Source: Alkalihalophilus marmarensis DSM 21297
GTDB lineage: Bacteria; Bacillota; Bacilli; Bacillales; Bacillaceae_D
Length of the DNA: 64,000 nt
NCBI RefSeq assembly: GCF_000474275.2
Contig: NZ_ATAE01000042.1
Span: forward strand, 89,834-153,833
Direction of reading: 5' to 3'
The notes under the pieces were generated by a model. The model was not told where the DNA came from and made no database searches. It saw only the letters and a program-made list of their open reading frames with translations. Of the stretch, positions 23,164 through 33,367 are shown in pieces (position 1 is the first letter of the stretch; each line of letters starts with the position of its first letter). Both the position numbers and the translations under genes were made by a program.

Positions 23164-24411
23164 TTACATTTTAAGCTCAGGGTACATCGGGAATTTAGCC
23201 GTAAGAGCTGCCACACGCTCACGAACTTCGTTAAGCTTGTCTTCGTTCTCAACATTTTTAAGCGTTAATGCAATTAATGCACCAATTTCATCCATTGCCT
23301 CTAAATCAAGACCGCGTGATGTTACAGCAGCTGTTCCGATACGGATACCGCTTGTTACAAACGGGCTTTCAGGGTCAAATGGAATGGTATTTTTATTCGT
23401 TGTAATCCCTACTTCATCTAGTGCTTTTTCTGCCACTTTTCCAGTTAGGTTTAATGAACGCAAGTCAAGAAGCAGTAAGTGATTATCCGTTCCTCCTGAA
23501 ACAAGGTTGACACCTTCTGAAACAAGCTTTTCGCCTAGACGTTTTGCATTAGCAATAACTGCCTCGCCGTATTGTTTGAAATCTGGAGATAGGGCTTCGC
23601 CAAACGCTACTGCTTTTGCAGAAATAACGTGCATAAGCGGGCCGCCTTGAATTCCAGGGAAGATTGATTTATCAATCTTTTTACCGAACTCTTCTTTACA
23701 AAGAATCATTCCGCCGCGAGGTCCACGTAATGTTTTATGTGTTGTTGTTGTTACAAAATGAGCGTGAGGAACTGGGTTTGGATGTAAGCCTGTTGCAACA
23801 AGACCTGCAATATGAGCCATATCCACCATTAAATAAGCGCCTACTTCATCAGCGATTTCGCGGAATTTCTCAAAATCAAGCTCACGAGGGTATGCACTTG
23901 CACCCGCAACGATTAATTTCGGCTTATGTTCTTTAGCTAGTTCACGTACCACATCATAATCAACACGCTGAGTTTCCTCATCAACACCGTACTCAACAAA
24001 GTTGTATTGAACTCCACTGAAGTTAACAGGGCTTCCGTGCGTTAAGTGGCCGCCGTGTGAAAGGTTCATACCAAGAACTGTATCGCCTTGTTCTAAGATT
24101 GTGAAGTATACAGCCATGTTCGCTTGTGCACCTGAGTGAGGCTGCACGTTTACATATTCTGCACCAAAGATCTCTTTTGCACGATCACGCGCGATATCTT
24201 CTACAATATCAACATACTCACAACCACCATAATAGCGGCGGCCTGGGTAGCCTTCTGCATATTTGTTTGTTAGCACTGAGCCTTGAGCTTCCATTACAGC
24301 TTCACTAACAAAATTCTCAGATGCAATTAATTCAATTTTGTCACGTTGACGACCTAATTCTAACTTAATCGCCTCATATACTTTTTCGTCTTGTTTCTTT
24401 AATGTCTCCAT
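23164..24411 (-). CDS. glyA: Serine hydroxymethyltransferase
   Basis: Interconverts serine and glycine with tetrahydrofolate, feeding one-carbon units. The PLP-dependent 415-residue protein has the lysine in [14 protein letters not shown] and the N-terminal [11 protein letters not shown] stretch. Length and motifs are normal. It sits between ywlG and upp as in B. subtilis. A PurR-like box upstream would fit the known PurR control of glyA. Confidence 0.97.
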   Translation of the reverse strand: METLKKQDEKVYEAIKLELGRQRDKIELIASENFVSEAVMEAQGSVLTNKYAEGYPGRRYYGGCEYVDIVEDIARDRAKEIFGAEYVNVQPHSGAQANMAVYFTILEQGDTVLGMNLSHGGHLTHGSPVNFSGVQYNFVEYGVDEETQRVDYDVVRELAKEHKPKLIVAGASAYPRELDFEKFREIADEVGAYLMVDMAHIAGLVATGLHPNPVPHAHFVTTTTHKTLRGPRGGMILCKEEFGKKIDKSIFPGIQGGPLMHVISAKAVAFGEALSPDFKQYGEAVIANAKRLGEKLVSEGVNLVSGGTDNHLLLLDLRSLNLTGKVAEKALDEVGITTNKNTIPFDPESPFVTSGIRIGTAAVTSRGLDLEAMDEIGALIALTLKNVENEDKLNEVRERVAALTAKFPMYPELKM

Positions 24412-24496
24412 CCTTATTCCCCTTTCAGTTCCTACACATTCGGTTTTTAGGTATCAAACATTAGATTCAACTACATTCTAACATAAGAATTAACTA

Positions 24497-24509
24497 AAAT
24501 CCGTACTAT
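24497..24509 (+). promoter_or_regulatory. PurR-box-like sequence upstream of glyA
   Basis: AAATCCGTACTAT matches the Bacillus PurBox AWWWCCGAACWWT at 12 of 13 positions; the mismatch is in the core. A paired second box at the usual spacing was not found, so this is weak. Confidence 0.3.
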
Positions 24510-24528
24510 TTATCAAAAACAGGTCTGA

Positions 24529-25095
24529 TTATTCATGTTCTTCGGTACGCGAATAATTTGCTCGGATTCCTCCGATCAGCTTCGGACGAGTTTTAGCAAT
24601 TGTTACATGCGCATGACCGATTTCTTTAATCTGACTGCGAATCGGTACTGCCACTTCTTTTAAATGCATGCCAATAAACGTATCACCGATATCAATTCCA
24701 GCATCCGCTTTAATCGATTCAACAAGGACTGGATTGTCCATTCTTGAAAAAGCATGCGTTGCCATCGCCCCGCCGGCCGCTCGAATCGGAATCGCCGAAA
24801 CAGCCTCATATCCGCGTTCACGTGCCATTGATCCCTCAATGACCAGTGCCCGGTTTAAGTGCTCGCAGCATTGAAAAGCAAGCTTCACTCCAGTCTCATC
24901 TTGAAAACGGCTGAGTGCATCATAAATCGCCGCAGCAATTTCCCTTGATCCGTTTGACCCAATATGTTCACCTGCCACTTCACTTGTGCTTGTCCCAATG
25001 ACAAGAAGGTGATCATGAGTAAGAGGCATCATTGCCTGTAAGTCATGTAATACTTGCGTAAGCTGAGCATTTATTTCTTCTTTTACAACCGGCAT
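24529..25095 (-). CDS. ywlG: YwlG family protein (DUF436, TIGR01440)
   Basis: A 188-residue cytoplasmic protein matching YwlG in position (between rpiB and glyA) and sequence type (HDHLLVIGTSTSEVAGEHIG, then FQCCEHLNRALVIE). The biochemical role is unknown. It follows rpiB by 16 bp, so cotranscription is very likely. The start ATG has AAAGGAGTGG upstream. Confidence 0.85.
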   Translation of the reverse strand: MPVVKEEINAQLTQVLHDLQAMMPLTHDHLLVIGTSTSEVAGEHIGSNGSREIAAAIYDALSRFQDETGVKLAFQCCEHLNRALVIEGSMARERGYEAVSAIPIRAAGGAMATHAFSRMDNPVLVESIKADAGIDIGDTFIGMHLKEVAVPIRSQIKEIGHAHVTIAKTRPKLIGGIRANYSRTEEHE

Positions 25096-25111
25096 AACGG
25101 GGCCACTCCTT

Positions 25112-25549
25112 TTATGCTTCGTATTCAGTAATCTTACTTACACGGCGCTCGTGACGTCCACCTTCATACTCTGTTTCAAGCCAGATTTTCGCTATTTCCC
25201 GGGCAAGTCCAGCTCCGATAACGCGCTCACCCATTGCTAGGACGTTGCTGTTATTATGTTCGCGAGTAGCTTTTGCACTGAATGTATCATGTACAAGGGC
25301 GCAGCGGATGCCTTTTACTTTATTAGCAGCAATCGACATGCCAATTCCTGTACCACACACTAAAATGCCGCGGTCCACTTCGCCTTTTGCTACCTTCTCA
25401 GCAACAGGAATCGCATAATCAGGATAGTCGACAGATGTATCGCATTCGCATCCTACATCCTCAAACTCGATGCCCATTTCTTCCATCTGTTGTTTAATTT
25501 CTTCTTTAATATTTACTCCACCGTGATCTGAACCAATTGCTACTTTCAT
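25112..25549 (-). CDS. rpiB: Ribose-5-phosphate isomerase B
   Basis: Interconverts ribose-5-phosphate and ribulose-5-phosphate. The 145-residue RpiB/LacAB protein has GSDHGG at the N-terminus and VCGTGIGMSIAANK with the catalytic Cys near residue 65. AGGAGG precedes the ATG at ideal distance. It begins the rpiB-ywlG pair; a chemoreceptor gene separates it from ywlE. Confidence 0.95.
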   Translation of the reverse strand: MKVAIGSDHGGVNIKEEIKQQMEEMGIEFEDVGCECDTSVDYPDYAIPVAEKVAKGEVDRGILVCGTGIGMSIAANKVKGIRCALVHDTFSAKATREHNNSNVLAMGERVIGAGLAREIAKIWLETEYEGGRHERRVSKITEYEA

Positions 25550-25651
25550 CTGTACAACCTCCTAAATGGTTTTAAGAAAAGCTCAAGCACCCACTCTGAT
25601 ATGAGCAGGCACTGGAGCTTTCCCGTTTCTTCGTTATGACAATCTTATCTT

Positions 25652-26947
25652 CTAAATTGTAAACCTTTCGATCGTTGCTTTCAATTGGTTTGCGTGAGTT
25701 GATAAAATTTGCGCTGTTTTTGACATATCTTGTATCGTTTCAGCCTGTTGCTCTGCCATTGCTGTAACCTCGGTAGACCCAGCTGATGTTTCTTCTGCAA
25801 TCGCTGCAACCTCTTGTGATTGCTGGGAGGTCTCTTGGATTGATTCCATTTGCTGCTTCGTCATTTTAGAAATATCTGTAATGACCGTTGCTACATCGTG
25901 AACCGACTTTTCCATTAAGGCAATTGTTTTATTCGTTTGACTTCCTCGTTCTGCCTGATGAATCGCAGCATTTACCTGCTCATCAATTTGATTGACAACA
26001 GTCTGCACTTCTTCTTGCATTTTGTGAATCAAGCTTGAGATCCCTTGAACGGCTTGAGCACTTTGGTCAGCAAGCTTTCTTACTTCATCCGCTACAACCG
26101 CAAATCCTCGGCCATGCTCCCCTGCACGCGCCGCTTCAATCGATGCATTGAGGGCAAGCAAATTTGTTTGAGCCGCAATATCACCGACTAGGCTGATAAT
26201 TTCGCCTACCTCTCTTGCCTGATCTTCAAGGCGACCGACTGCTGCACGTGATTCTTTATTATCAGAAGCGAGCTGATGAATCCCTTTTACAAGTTCATCA
26301 ATGGCCGTCCGGCTGTCCGTTAAAGCTTGTACCATTTGCCTAGAGGAATCTGTTGACTCCACCGCTCTTCCCTCTACATTTGCGGCAAGTTTTGATACTT
26401 CTTCCATTGCCTCTGCAGTGTGCTGCACTGCATACGCAGAGCTTTCCGCACCTTGAGCGATTTCATCCATCGTTTTACCGATATCAACGGCTTTTGTCGC
26501 CGCAAATTCAGATGAAGCATTCATTTCATTGACAACATCATTTGTTTTATGGAAGTTTTCATCAATGTCTCTTACCATTTGACGCAGACTGTCGAGCATT
26601 TCATTGTAAGCGAGTCCTAAGGCACGAAGTTCGTCATCTGATTTTGAAACAGCCACATCGTGCTTGATGTCACCTGCTGCAGCACGTCTTGCGGCCTCTT
26701 CTAGCTCATGCAAAGGCTTTGTAATAAGCGGCGCACAAACAAACCCTAACACTCCGCTCCAAAACACACCTTTAATCAGCGTAAAAACTATGACTGATTC
26801 CCGATTTAATCCAATGTAACTTTCAAGGAAATCCCCTAAAATAAAAATAAAAATAGCACTGAATCCAAATGTAACAACCGCAAGTCCGCTAATCCCTATA
26901 ACGAGCTTTTTACGAATGCTCGCTCGATATTTTTTTCGTTCCCCCAC
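25652..26947 (-). CDS. Methyl-accepting chemotaxis protein with short sensor region
   Basis: A 431-residue receptor. Two close membrane helices (about 15-40 and 52-72) with only about ten residues between, a HAMP domain (about 75-125), then a cytoplasmic signalling domain with the conserved tip [20 protein letters not shown]. Lacking a real extracellular domain, it may sense something in or near the membrane or inside the cell. It starts with GTG. It interrupts the ywlE-rpiB order seen in B. subtilis, so it is a lineage-specific insertion. A second, Cache-type receptor lies at 35 kb. Confidence 0.9.
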   Translation of the reverse strand: MGERKKYRASIRKKLVIGISGLAVVTFGFSAIFIFILGDFLESYIGLNRESVIVFTLIKGVFWSGVLGFVCAPLITKPLHELEEAARRAAAGDIKHDVAVSKSDDELRALGLAYNEMLDSLRQMVRDIDENFHKTNDVVNEMNASSEFAATKAVDIGKTMDEIAQGAESSAYAVQHTAEAMEEVSKLAANVEGRAVESTDSSRQMVQALTDSRTAIDELVKGIHQLASDNKESRAAVGRLEDQAREVGEIISLVGDIAAQTNLLALNASIEAARAGEHGRGFAVVADEVRKLADQSAQAVQGISSLIHKMQEEVQTVVNQIDEQVNAAIHQAERGSQTNKTIALMEKSVHDVATVITDISKMTKQQMESIQETSQQSQEVAAIAEETSAGSTEVTAMAEQQAETIQDMSKTAQILSTHANQLKATIERFTI

Positions 26948-26995
26948 CGCAATGCGCCACCTCTCGTGTTAAATCGAACTGCTATAGATCAATGG

Positions 26996-27442
26996 TTACT
27001 TCAATTTTTTCTCTAATTCATCTAAGCACTCTTCAATATCATCGGCTGTTCGCACGTATTCTTCAATCGAACCACCAAAGGGATCAGCAATATCGGCTGT
27101 GAGAGCATCAACCCCAACATATTCTTTTAACGTATGTACCTTTTCTGTGTATCCCGAAAATTGACTGCATACGAGCTGCTTATGCCCGGCTGTCATCGTT
27201 AAAACGACGTCTGCCCACTCAAGTAAGTCATTAGTCACAGGCTGGGATGTGTGATCATGATCAATCCCTTTATCAAGTAAAACTCTACTTGTCCCCTCTG
27301 AAGCTTTGCTGCCAGGAAAAGCATGGACACCAGCAGATTTAACTTCAACCTTATCTCCCATCCGTTCTCTTAAAAGTGCTTCAGCAAGCGGGCTTCGGCA
27401 TGTATTTCCTGTGCAGACAAATAAGACATGTTTCACTCCCAT
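26996..27442 (-). CDS. ywlE: Protein arginine phosphatase YwlE
   Basis: A 148-residue low-molecular-weight phosphatase-type protein. The P-loop reads CTGNTCRSP; the Thr after Asn is the residue that makes YwlE specific for phosphoarginine rather than phosphotyrosine. The general-acid loop is DPFGGS. In Bacillus it counters the McsB arginine kinase in stress and protein quality control. GGAGG precedes the start. Confidence 0.93.
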   Translation of the reverse strand: MGVKHVLFVCTGNTCRSPLAEALLRERMGDKVEVKSAGVHAFPGSKASEGTSRVLLDKGIDHDHTSQPVTNDLLEWADVVLTMTAGHKQLVCSQFSGYTEKVHTLKEYVGVDALTADIADPFGGSIEEYVRTADDIEECLDELEKKLK

Positions 27443-27602
27443 AATTCATCCTCCTCTCATCATGTATTGTCGTGTGGTTTCAGTTTTTATCATTTGTTAT
27501 TGTCTCTATCTTCTTCCATCTTATCACAGCTTTTTTGAAAACTGTATCACTACTCATGACGATTGGATGAATCGTTAGACCTAAGCACAAATATCCATCT
27601 AA

Positions 27603-28145
27603 CTACATCGGAATAATTAATTTAATGCCAAAACCTATTAATATACATCCACCGATTAATTCACCGTACGAACCAATATATTGTCCAAATTTCCTCCCCA
27701 TTAAAAGGCCTGCCCATGAAAGCACCATGCTCGTTGCTCCAATTACAGCCACAGTAAGCAGCGTTTTTGCACCAAGCATCCCGAGTCCGAGTCCCGCTGA
27801 GAAGCTGTCTAAGCTGACACTGACCGCAAATAAAAAGAGCCCCCAGCCCATTGGTTTGACAAGTGAATCGTCATCCGACTTCAAAGCCGCAATCATCATT
27901 TGAATCCCAATAATAAGCAAAAGCGCCCCGCCAATATAGGTCGCGATCATTCCAAAATAATTAGACAGCACCTTCCCTGTAACGATGCCCATCAGCGGCA
28001 TAACGACATGAAACGCCCCAATCGTCACGCCAATTCTAAAGATCTGGCGCAGCCTAAGACCAAGCATCCCCATCCCAAGCGCAACAGAAAAAGCATCCAT
28101 CCCAAGCGCCCCCGCCATAATAATTAAAGTAACCACCTCATGCAT
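27603..28145 (-). CDS. mntP: MntP-type Mn2+ efflux protein (YwlD)
   Basis: A 180-residue membrane protein with six helices. Two acidic motifs typical of MntP are visible, GALGMDAFSVALG in helix 1 and SVSLDSFSAGLGLG in helix 4, a two-fold repeat. The likely role is Mn2+ export. The ATG at 28145 is preferred, with GGAG eight bases upstream. Order tsaC-mntP-ywlE matches the ywlC-ywlD-ywlE order of B. subtilis. Confidence 0.9.
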   Translation of the reverse strand: MHEVVTLIIMAGALGMDAFSVALGMGMLGLRLRQIFRIGVTIGAFHVVMPLMGIVTGKVLSNYFGMIATYIGGALLLIIGIQMMIAALKSDDDSLVKPMGWGLFLFAVSVSLDSFSAGLGLGMLGAKTLLTVAVIGATSMVLSWAGLLMGRKFGQYIGSYGELIGGCILIGFGIKLIIPM

Positions 28146-28206
28146 ACACTTCACTCCCCACACATCCTACTAAAATGTATGCAAGTCCAAAGGATAATAG
28201 GACAAT

Positions 28207-28482
28207 AGAAAGGCGGAGGCGACTGTTCTGGCATGCGGAAAAATTAGGTGAAACGATGAGAAGTCGCTCTTTGACTTCGTTCGATTCACCGTTTTTTCCC
28301 GCAGGACAAGGAGCCGCAGCTAGACAAGAAAGGCGGAGGGGTTCGGTTAGGTATGAGTCGGATGGAGGTTTGACAATGAGAAGCGCTTTTTGCTTCGTTT
28401 GGCAAAGTGAAGCCGACGATTGCCTGAACTCCGGAGCTAGACAGAGAAAGGCGGAGGAGACTGTTCTGGCATGCGGAAAAAC
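28207..28482 (+). repeat. Interspersed Bacillaceae-type repeat, two units plus a partial third
   Basis: Unit 1 (28207-28326) begins AGAAAGGCGGAGGCGACTG and ends GCAGCTAGACA; unit 2 (28327-28444) also begins AGAAAGGCGGAGG and ends GGAGCTAGACAG; unit 3 is a partial copy (28445-28482). Unit 1 contains the hairpin GAAGTC-GCTCTTT-GACTTC, unit 2 GAAGC-GCTTTTT-GCTTC. A second copy lies at 48.73-48.98 kb in reverse orientation. Elements ending in AGCTAGACA are common between genes in Bacillaceae. Together with the family 2 array this fills most of the 598-bp gap between mntP and tsaC. Confidence 0.85.
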
Positions 28483-28512
28483 GTTCGATTTACCATTTAA
28501 TGTATGCGTTTG

Positions 28513-28617
28513 TTCGAAAAAAATGGGTTTTTGTTCGAATTAATGCAGAACTTATTCGAAATATGTATCAACTTATTCAAATAATAAGCATCTATGTTCG
28601 AATTATGACTCCTGCAA
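28513..28617 (-). repeat. 21-bp phased repeat array, family 2 (TTCGAA core), five units
   Basis: TTCGAA, TTCGAA, TTCGAA, TTCAAA and TTCGAA start at 28513, 28534, 28555, 28576 and 28597: four exact 21-bp steps. On the minus strand the units read TTCGAAYAWA plus variable A/T-rich bases, matching the array beyond atpC. The array lies beyond the 3' end of tsaC. Confidence 0.75.
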
Positions 28618-28743
28618 CCTCAACTAGTATCATAACGACGCTAAAATCGTCTCACATTACAGAAAAGAACCTTCATCAGAGAAATCTCTCCGCATAAAGG
28701 CTCCATCAAGCTTCATTCCATCCATAATTCATTAAAATCCCAT

Positions 28744-29784
28744 TCAAATCACTCTTCCGCCGGCTGCTTTTTCGAGGCGGTTCATAATCGCTGCCCCTAC
28801 TCCTTCATTTGGGAACGTTTCAGCATAGATGACATCCACGTCCTCCTGATCAAATTGGCGGAGCGAATCATATAGTTTTGCCGCAACGGTTGATAAATCC
28901 CTCCGCGCACCGCAGGCAATCACTGTATCAGCCTCGTATTCAGCAGCGCGCTCTTCTGTAGTGAGCACACCGACTTTCTTCCCTTGTTCACTTGCCTCAT
29001 CCAACAGCGCCTGAATACGGGAAACATCATGAACTAATGTTAAGCTGCCTTTTGGTGCGTAGTGGGTGTATTTCATTCCTGGAGAGCGGGGCGCATCTTC
29101 TGTATTTTTCAGTGATGGATCCACGGCCACTTCCCCGACAACTTCCTTCAGCTCCTCAATTGTGACACCGCCGGGGCGATAGAGCATCGGTGGGTCCACA
29201 GAGCAATCAAGAACCGTTGATTCAAGTCCTACCCCTGTGCTTCCCCCGTCAACGACACCAGCAATTCTACCTTGTAAGTCATGATACACATGAGCTGCGG
29301 TCGTTGGGCTTGGTTTACCAGAGAGATTCGCACTTGGTGCGGCAACTGGTACATTCGCTGCTTCAATTAATTTTAATGCGAGCGGGTGGCTCGGCACGCG
29401 GATTGCTACCGTATCAAGACCCGCTGTTACATTAGGTGCTATTGGACCTTTCTTTTTAAAGATAATTGTCAGCGGTCCTGGCCAGAATGCTTCCATAAGT
29501 TTTTCAGCAGCAGGTGTAATTTCTGTCACCAGCTCACTTAGTTGGTCCCTGTTTGCAATGTGGACAATCAGTGGATTATCACTTGGCCGCCCTTTTGCTT
29601 CAAAGATTTTAGCAATCGCTTTCTCATCAAGTGCGTTCGCTCCAAGTCCATACACAGTCTCTGTGGGAAACGCAACAACTTCTCCCTCACTTATCCACAT
29701 CGCGGCATCGCTTATATATTCACGCTTTTTATCTTCATCATTAATTTTATCCACATCTAATATTTTTGTCTGTTTATAACTCAT
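28744..29784 (-). CDS. tsaC: L-threonylcarbamoyladenylate synthase (Sua5/YwlC)
   Basis: Makes threonylcarbamoyl-AMP for t6A modification of ANN-decoding tRNAs. The 346-residue protein is the long Sua5 type: a YrdC domain (EGEVVAFPTETVYGLGANA, KGRPSDNPLIVHI) followed by a C-terminal Sua5 domain (about 230-346). In B. subtilis this is ywlC. Two perfect DnaA boxes lie within its first 100 bp. Confidence 0.95.
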   Translation of the reverse strand: MSYKQTKILDVDKINDEDKKREYISDAAMWISEGEVVAFPTETVYGLGANALDEKAIAKIFEAKGRPSDNPLIVHIANRDQLSELVTEITPAAEKLMEAFWPGPLTIIFKKKGPIAPNVTAGLDTVAIRVPSHPLALKLIEAANVPVAAPSANLSGKPSPTTAAHVYHDLQGRIAGVVDGGSTGVGLESTVLDCSVDPPMLYRPGGVTIEELKEVVGEVAVDPSLKNTEDAPRSPGMKYTHYAPKGSLTLVHDVSRIQALLDEASEQGKKVGVLTTEERAAEYEADTVIACGARRDLSTVAAKLYDSLRQFDQEDVDVIYAETFPNEGVGAAIMNRLEKAAGGRVI

Positions 29785-30016
29785 TGTACACCGCCCCTAT
29801 CTCTTCTATTTTGCAAGGGTTGTCGTCTATTGTCAAACGAGGTGACAATAATCGACTATATCTCAGCTGCACCAAGGGTTTTCCATCATTTTCAGTTACC
29901 CTTTAGCCATGATTCGACAAATGTATTCATATAAATCAAAAAACAAGTTATCCACTGCTGTGGACAACCTGTGTATAAGTGTCTGTTTTTACCCATTTCT
30001 CGCGTGGTTATTCACA
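29691..30016. promoter_or_regulatory. DnaA-box cluster at the tsaC-ywlB junction
   Basis: Six sites: TTATCCACA at 29691 and 29747 (perfect, inside tsaC), TTATCCACT at 29948, TGTGGACAA at 29959, TGTGTATAA at 29970 and TTATTCACA at 30008 (one mismatch each). The three central sites are packed within 31 bp. From memory, the ywlC-ywlB gap of B. subtilis is one of the known chromosomal DnaA-binding clusters outside oriC, so this looks conserved. Confidence 0.7.
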
Positions 30017-30031
30017 TGTTAATGCTTTCAT

Positions 30032-30475
30032 TTAATCATCCAATTCACATGCCCATACTCTCACCGATTCATCCACCGTCTGTTGATAATGCGTGGATTG
30101 TTTCAACGCTTTTGGAATTCGCTCTTTTTTGACCTCTTTAAAATCAAGCTGGTAAAAAAGAGGCGAAGAAGACTTTGCACACATATAAACGGTTCTAATA
30201 TCTTGATCTTTAGCATAGGCTAGGGCCACCTGTAAAAACTCCAAGGTGAGAACACCCGTCCAAATCGGTGAATCTAGCACAAGTGAACGCATTAGTGCAT
30301 CGTGTTCGTACTGCTCAATCCCCACTGCCCCAATAATCTGCTCGTCCTCATTTTCTACGACAAGAAACTGAGCGACAGCATGTTCAATGCCTGCTGAACT
30401 TAATCCCGCTCTCGCCACTAATCTTTGGATCGGCAATATATCTTTTGTTGCAGCTCTTCTGACAACGATACTCAT
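30032..30475 (-). CDS. ywlB: GNAT-family N-acetyltransferase YwlB
   Basis: A 147-residue GNAT-type protein (RRAATKDILPIQRLVARAG at the N-terminus, IIGAVGIEQYEHDALMRSLV in the middle, LAYAKDQDIRTVYM in the acetyl-CoA region). Acetyl acceptor unknown. It matches ywlB by position between tsaC and spoIIR. The ATG at 30475 is chosen for its GGAGGAGTGG site. Some proteins of this type are annotated as N-acetylglutamate synthase-like, which I cannot confirm. Confidence 0.8.
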   Translation of the reverse strand: MSIVVRRAATKDILPIQRLVARAGLSSAGIEHAVAQFLVVENEDEQIIGAVGIEQYEHDALMRSLVLDSPIWTGVLTLEFLQVALAYAKDQDIRTVYMCAKSSSPLFYQLDFKEVKKERIPKALKQSTHYQQTVDESVRVWACELDD

Positions 30476-30570
30476 TCTATCCACTCCTCCGCCCGAATCA
30501 AGCTGCACGATGTTTGAGCTTGTCTCACCCGTGCACCTTCTTACTCGATATCTATGCGGAACGCGAGTAA

Positions 30571-31209
30571 TTATGCCTGTTCCTTTCCAAAAAGACTTTC
30601 AACAATGTTTGAGAAGATTTCTACGACAAAGAATGTCACTTCAATTTCTTCCTCTGATTCAACTGCTGCGTTACCCTCATCAGATGTTTCAACTGCTTCT
30701 CCGTTTGCCATATCTAAAAAGCATAATGGCGGGAATAATACGCACCACCAGTTTTCACCCATTCCCTCGCCTAATGTGATCAAAACCGCATCATAGATAC
30801 CTGCTGGATAAACGAGATTGCCGTATAACTTAGTTGGAAACTGAACTTCATCAAATGCTACAGTGAATTCCTGGTTCATTCCTTGCTTTTCAAGCTCTCT
30901 GGCCACAATTGCTTCAATTTCTGGAAGATGATTGCGGATCTCAGTTTTAGCATCCTCAAGATCAATTAATCCCGTCACCCATTCAGTAATGGCTGCATTG
31001 ACCTCATCTCTAATTTCACGCTTTAAAATCTGATCGCTCACCGCATCACTGTTTGCTAAAATGCGAAGACGGATCGCTTCATCCTGACTGACTGTTTCGT
31101 GATGAACAGCCACCGCTGCTGTTTGCTGAGACTCATAGCTTACTAGTAAAACGAATAAAGAGAATAATAGATAAATAATAACTTTATGATTCATGCCTTT
31201 TGGATTCAT
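30571..31209 (-). CDS. spoIIR: Stage II sporulation protein R (signal for SpoIIGA processing)
   Basis: SpoIIR is made in the forespore and secreted to the intermembrane space, where it triggers SpoIIGA to process pro-sigma-E. The protein (212 residues) has a signal sequence (about 9-24) and the family signature AIRLRILANSDAVSDQ; the C-terminal part ends in an acidic stretch and FGKEQA. The ATG at 31209 is preferred: a sigma-F-like promoter would start transcription just upstream of it and leave out a TTG at 31233. Confidence 0.93.
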   Translation of the reverse strand: MNPKGMNHKVIIYLLFSLFVLLVSYESQQTAAVAVHHETVSQDEAIRLRILANSDAVSDQILKREIRDEVNAAITEWVTGLIDLEDAKTEIRNHLPEIEAIVARELEKQGMNQEFTVAFDEVQFPTKLYGNLVYPAGIYDAVLITLGEGMGENWWCVLFPPLCFLDMANGEAVETSDEGNAAVESEEEIEVTFFVVEIFSNIVESLFGKEQA

Positions 31210-31235
31210 TTGATTGCACCGCCCTTTCTTCAATC

Positions 31236-31264
31236 AGTATGATCAGGGCAGTGCGTTGTTAAAC
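31236..31264 (-). promoter_or_regulatory. Possible sigma-F promoter of spoIIR
   Basis: GTTTA - 15 bp - GATCATACT on the minus strand resembles the sigma-F pattern GYWTA-15-GGNRANANT with two mismatches, and places the start about 20 bases before the proposed ATG. spoIIR is a sigma-F gene in B. subtilis. Confidence 0.4.
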
Positions 31265-31296
31265 ATGAAAGTGTTCGACAAAATGAGTCTAGTATT

Positions 31297-32178
31297 TTAG
31301 TACATCTTCCCGTAGGCAAACACCATGCGGTCTTTCCCGTTTATATCTAATTTCACTTCGGTTTCGGCATTCGGGAACGCGGTCTCAAGCATCAATTGGA
31401 CCGTCTCGCCTTGTCCTGCACCGACTTCAAAGGCGATGAGCCCTTTTTCTTTCATTACTTTTGGCAGCTCCGTCGTTAAACGGCGATACAGATCATACCC
31501 GTCTTCCCCGCCAAATAAAGCAAGATGAGGCTCGTGTTCACGTACATGAACCGCTAATTCATCGTGCTCACCTAGTGGAATGTACGGTGGATTTGAGACA
31601 ATAATGTCGAATCTTTTTTCCATTTGGATAGGAGTAGAAAGGAGGTCACTTTCAAAGAAGGACATTTTAGCATCCAACGTTTCGGCATTTAATCTCGCTA
31701 CTTCTAATGCCTCTTTTGATATATCAACAGCTTCGACCCTCATCTCCGCGCACTCAAGCGTAAGCGTAACGCCGATTGCGCCGCTTCCTGCCCCTACATC
31801 GAGTACATCAACAGACGCATCTCCCCACAAGCTTTGTTTCAAATGAATCACATGCTCGATCAGCTCTTCTGTTTCAGGGCGAGGAATTAACACATCTCCA
31901 TTTACTTGAAAACGCCTGCCGTAAAATTCTTGATAGCCCATCAAATGCTGGACAGGAACCCCGTTTGAATGAGTGAGAACGTCTTTTTTAAACGCCTCCC
32001 ACACGCCTGAATCAATCGGATCCTGAAACATCATAAACATCTTTGTCCGGTTGATATTCAGATGATGCAATAAGAGCCACTCAGCAGCCGTTGCCTCACC
32101 GCCTGCCTCTTCTAAAAAAGAAGAAGCCCAACGGAGGGCTTCGTGTAAGGTCTTAGGTGTTTGATTACTCTTCAGCAT
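31297..32178 (-). CDS. prmC: Peptide chain release factor glutamine methyltransferase PrmC
   Basis: Methylates the Gln of the GGQ motif in release factors. The 293-residue protein has an N-terminal helical domain, the SAM-binding loop [13 protein letters not shown] near residue 120 and the NPPY catalytic motif (VSNPPYIP). Its start overlaps the end of prfA, its substrate's gene, by 14 bp, so translation is coupled. Confidence 0.96.
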   Translation of the reverse strand: MLKSNQTPKTLHEALRWASSFLEEAGGEATAAEWLLLHHLNINRTKMFMMFQDPIDSGVWEAFKKDVLTHSNGVPVQHLMGYQEFYGRRFQVNGDVLIPRPETEELIEHVIHLKQSLWGDASVDVLDVGAGSGAIGVTLTLECAEMRVEAVDISKEALEVARLNAETLDAKMSFFESDLLSTPIQMEKRFDIIVSNPPYIPLGEHDELAVHVREHEPHLALFGGEDGYDLYRRLTTELPKVMKEKGLIAFEVGAGQGETVQLMLETAFPNAETEVKLDINGKDRMVFAYGKMY

Positions 32179-33235
32179 TTTGCATCGCTTCTGCTTGCTC
32201 TTCTACAATCAAGGCATCAATGACTTCATCAAGCTTACCTTGCAAGATCTGCTCAAGCTTTTGAATCGTTAAACCGATGCGGTGATCTGTTACACGGCTT
32301 TGCGGGAAGTTGTACGTACGAATACGCTCAGAACGGTCACCAGTACCAACAGCGAGCTTACGGTTTTGATCGTACTCTGCCTGCACTTCGCGTTGCACTT
32401 TATCATAGACACGCGCACGAAGTACCTTCATCGCTTTTTCTTTATTTTTAATTTGAGATTTCTCGTCTTGACAAGATACAACCGTACCTGTTGGCAAGTG
32501 AGTTAAACGAACGGCTGACATCGTTGTATTTACACTTTGTCCGCCTGGTCCGCTTGAAGTAAACGTATCTACACGAATGTCTTTTTCGTGGATTTCTACT
32601 TCTACTTCTTCCGCTTCAGGAAGTACGGCAACTGTTGCTGTAGATGTATGGATACGGCCGCCAGACTCTGTTTGAGGAACACGCTGTACGCGGTGCGCTC
32701 CGTTTTCATACTTTAATTTAGAATAAGCTCCTGCCCCGTTCACACTGAAAATGATCTCTTTGTATCCACCAAGCTCTGTGGATGTGGCTTCAATCACTTC
32801 TGTCTTCCATCCTTGTGCTTCGGCGAATCTTGAATACATTTTATAAAGGTCGCCAGCAAATAACTGCGCCTCATCTCCGCCTGCAGCTCCGCGAATCTCT
32901 ACGATAACGTTCTTGTCATCGTTAGGGTCCTTTGGAAGAAGAAGAATTTTAAGGCGTGCCTCAAGCTCTTCTTTGCGAGTTGAAAGCTCATCCATTTCTT
33001 CTTTTACCATGGCATACATTTCATCATCCAGCTTATCTTCAAGCATCGCTTTTGCATCTTTATACTGCGATACAACCTCTTTATACTCGCGGTATGCTTG
33101 AACTGTTTCTTCGATGTCTGATTGTTCTTTTGAAAACTCACGTAATTTCTTTGAGTCACTAATTATATCCGGGTCACTTAATAATTCATTTAACCGATTG
33201 TAACGGTCTTCTACTGATTGTAAACGATCTAACAC
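32165..33235 (-). CDS. prfA: Peptide chain release factor 1
   Basis: RF1 reads UAA and UAG stop codons. With the GTG start at 33235 (GAGGTGAAAGCC upstream) the protein is 356 residues, as in B. subtilis, and begins [15 protein letters not shown]. The GGQ motif ([10 protein letters not shown]) is intact. Longer in-frame versions exist but add unrelated residues without a site. Confidence 0.97.
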   Translation of the reverse strand: MLDRLQSVEDRYNRLNELLSDPDIISDSKKLREFSKEQSDIEETVQAYREYKEVVSQYKDAKAMLEDKLDDEMYAMVKEEMDELSTRKEELEARLKILLLPKDPNDDKNVIVEIRGAAGGDEAQLFAGDLYKMYSRFAEAQGWKTEVIEATSTELGGYKEIIFSVNGAGAYSKLKYENGAHRVQRVPQTESGGRIHTSTATVAVLPEAEEVEVEIHEKDIRVDTFTSSGPGGQSVNTTMSAVRLTHLPTGTVVSCQDEKSQIKNKEKAMKVLRARVYDKVQREVQAEYDQNRKLAVGTGDRSERIRTYNFPQSRVTDHRIGLTIQKLEQILQGKLDEVIDALIVEEQAEAMQNAEE

Positions 33236-33367
33236 GGCTTTCACCTCATTAAAATTTCCAGTGCATAACATTCTAATTATAGTATATCGATACAAAAGGG
33301 TCAATCAACCCTAAAACAGTTTTATGCGAGCATCTTCTGGGAATATTACTAGTATGAGGTGATGACC

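Noticed and set aside
28175..28543. A 122-codon frame resembling a frame at 48656-48916 (PFFPAGQG, SAFCFVWQSEA)
   Set aside because: The similarity comes from the shared interspersed DNA repeat; the frames have no ribosome binding site and differ in length and start.
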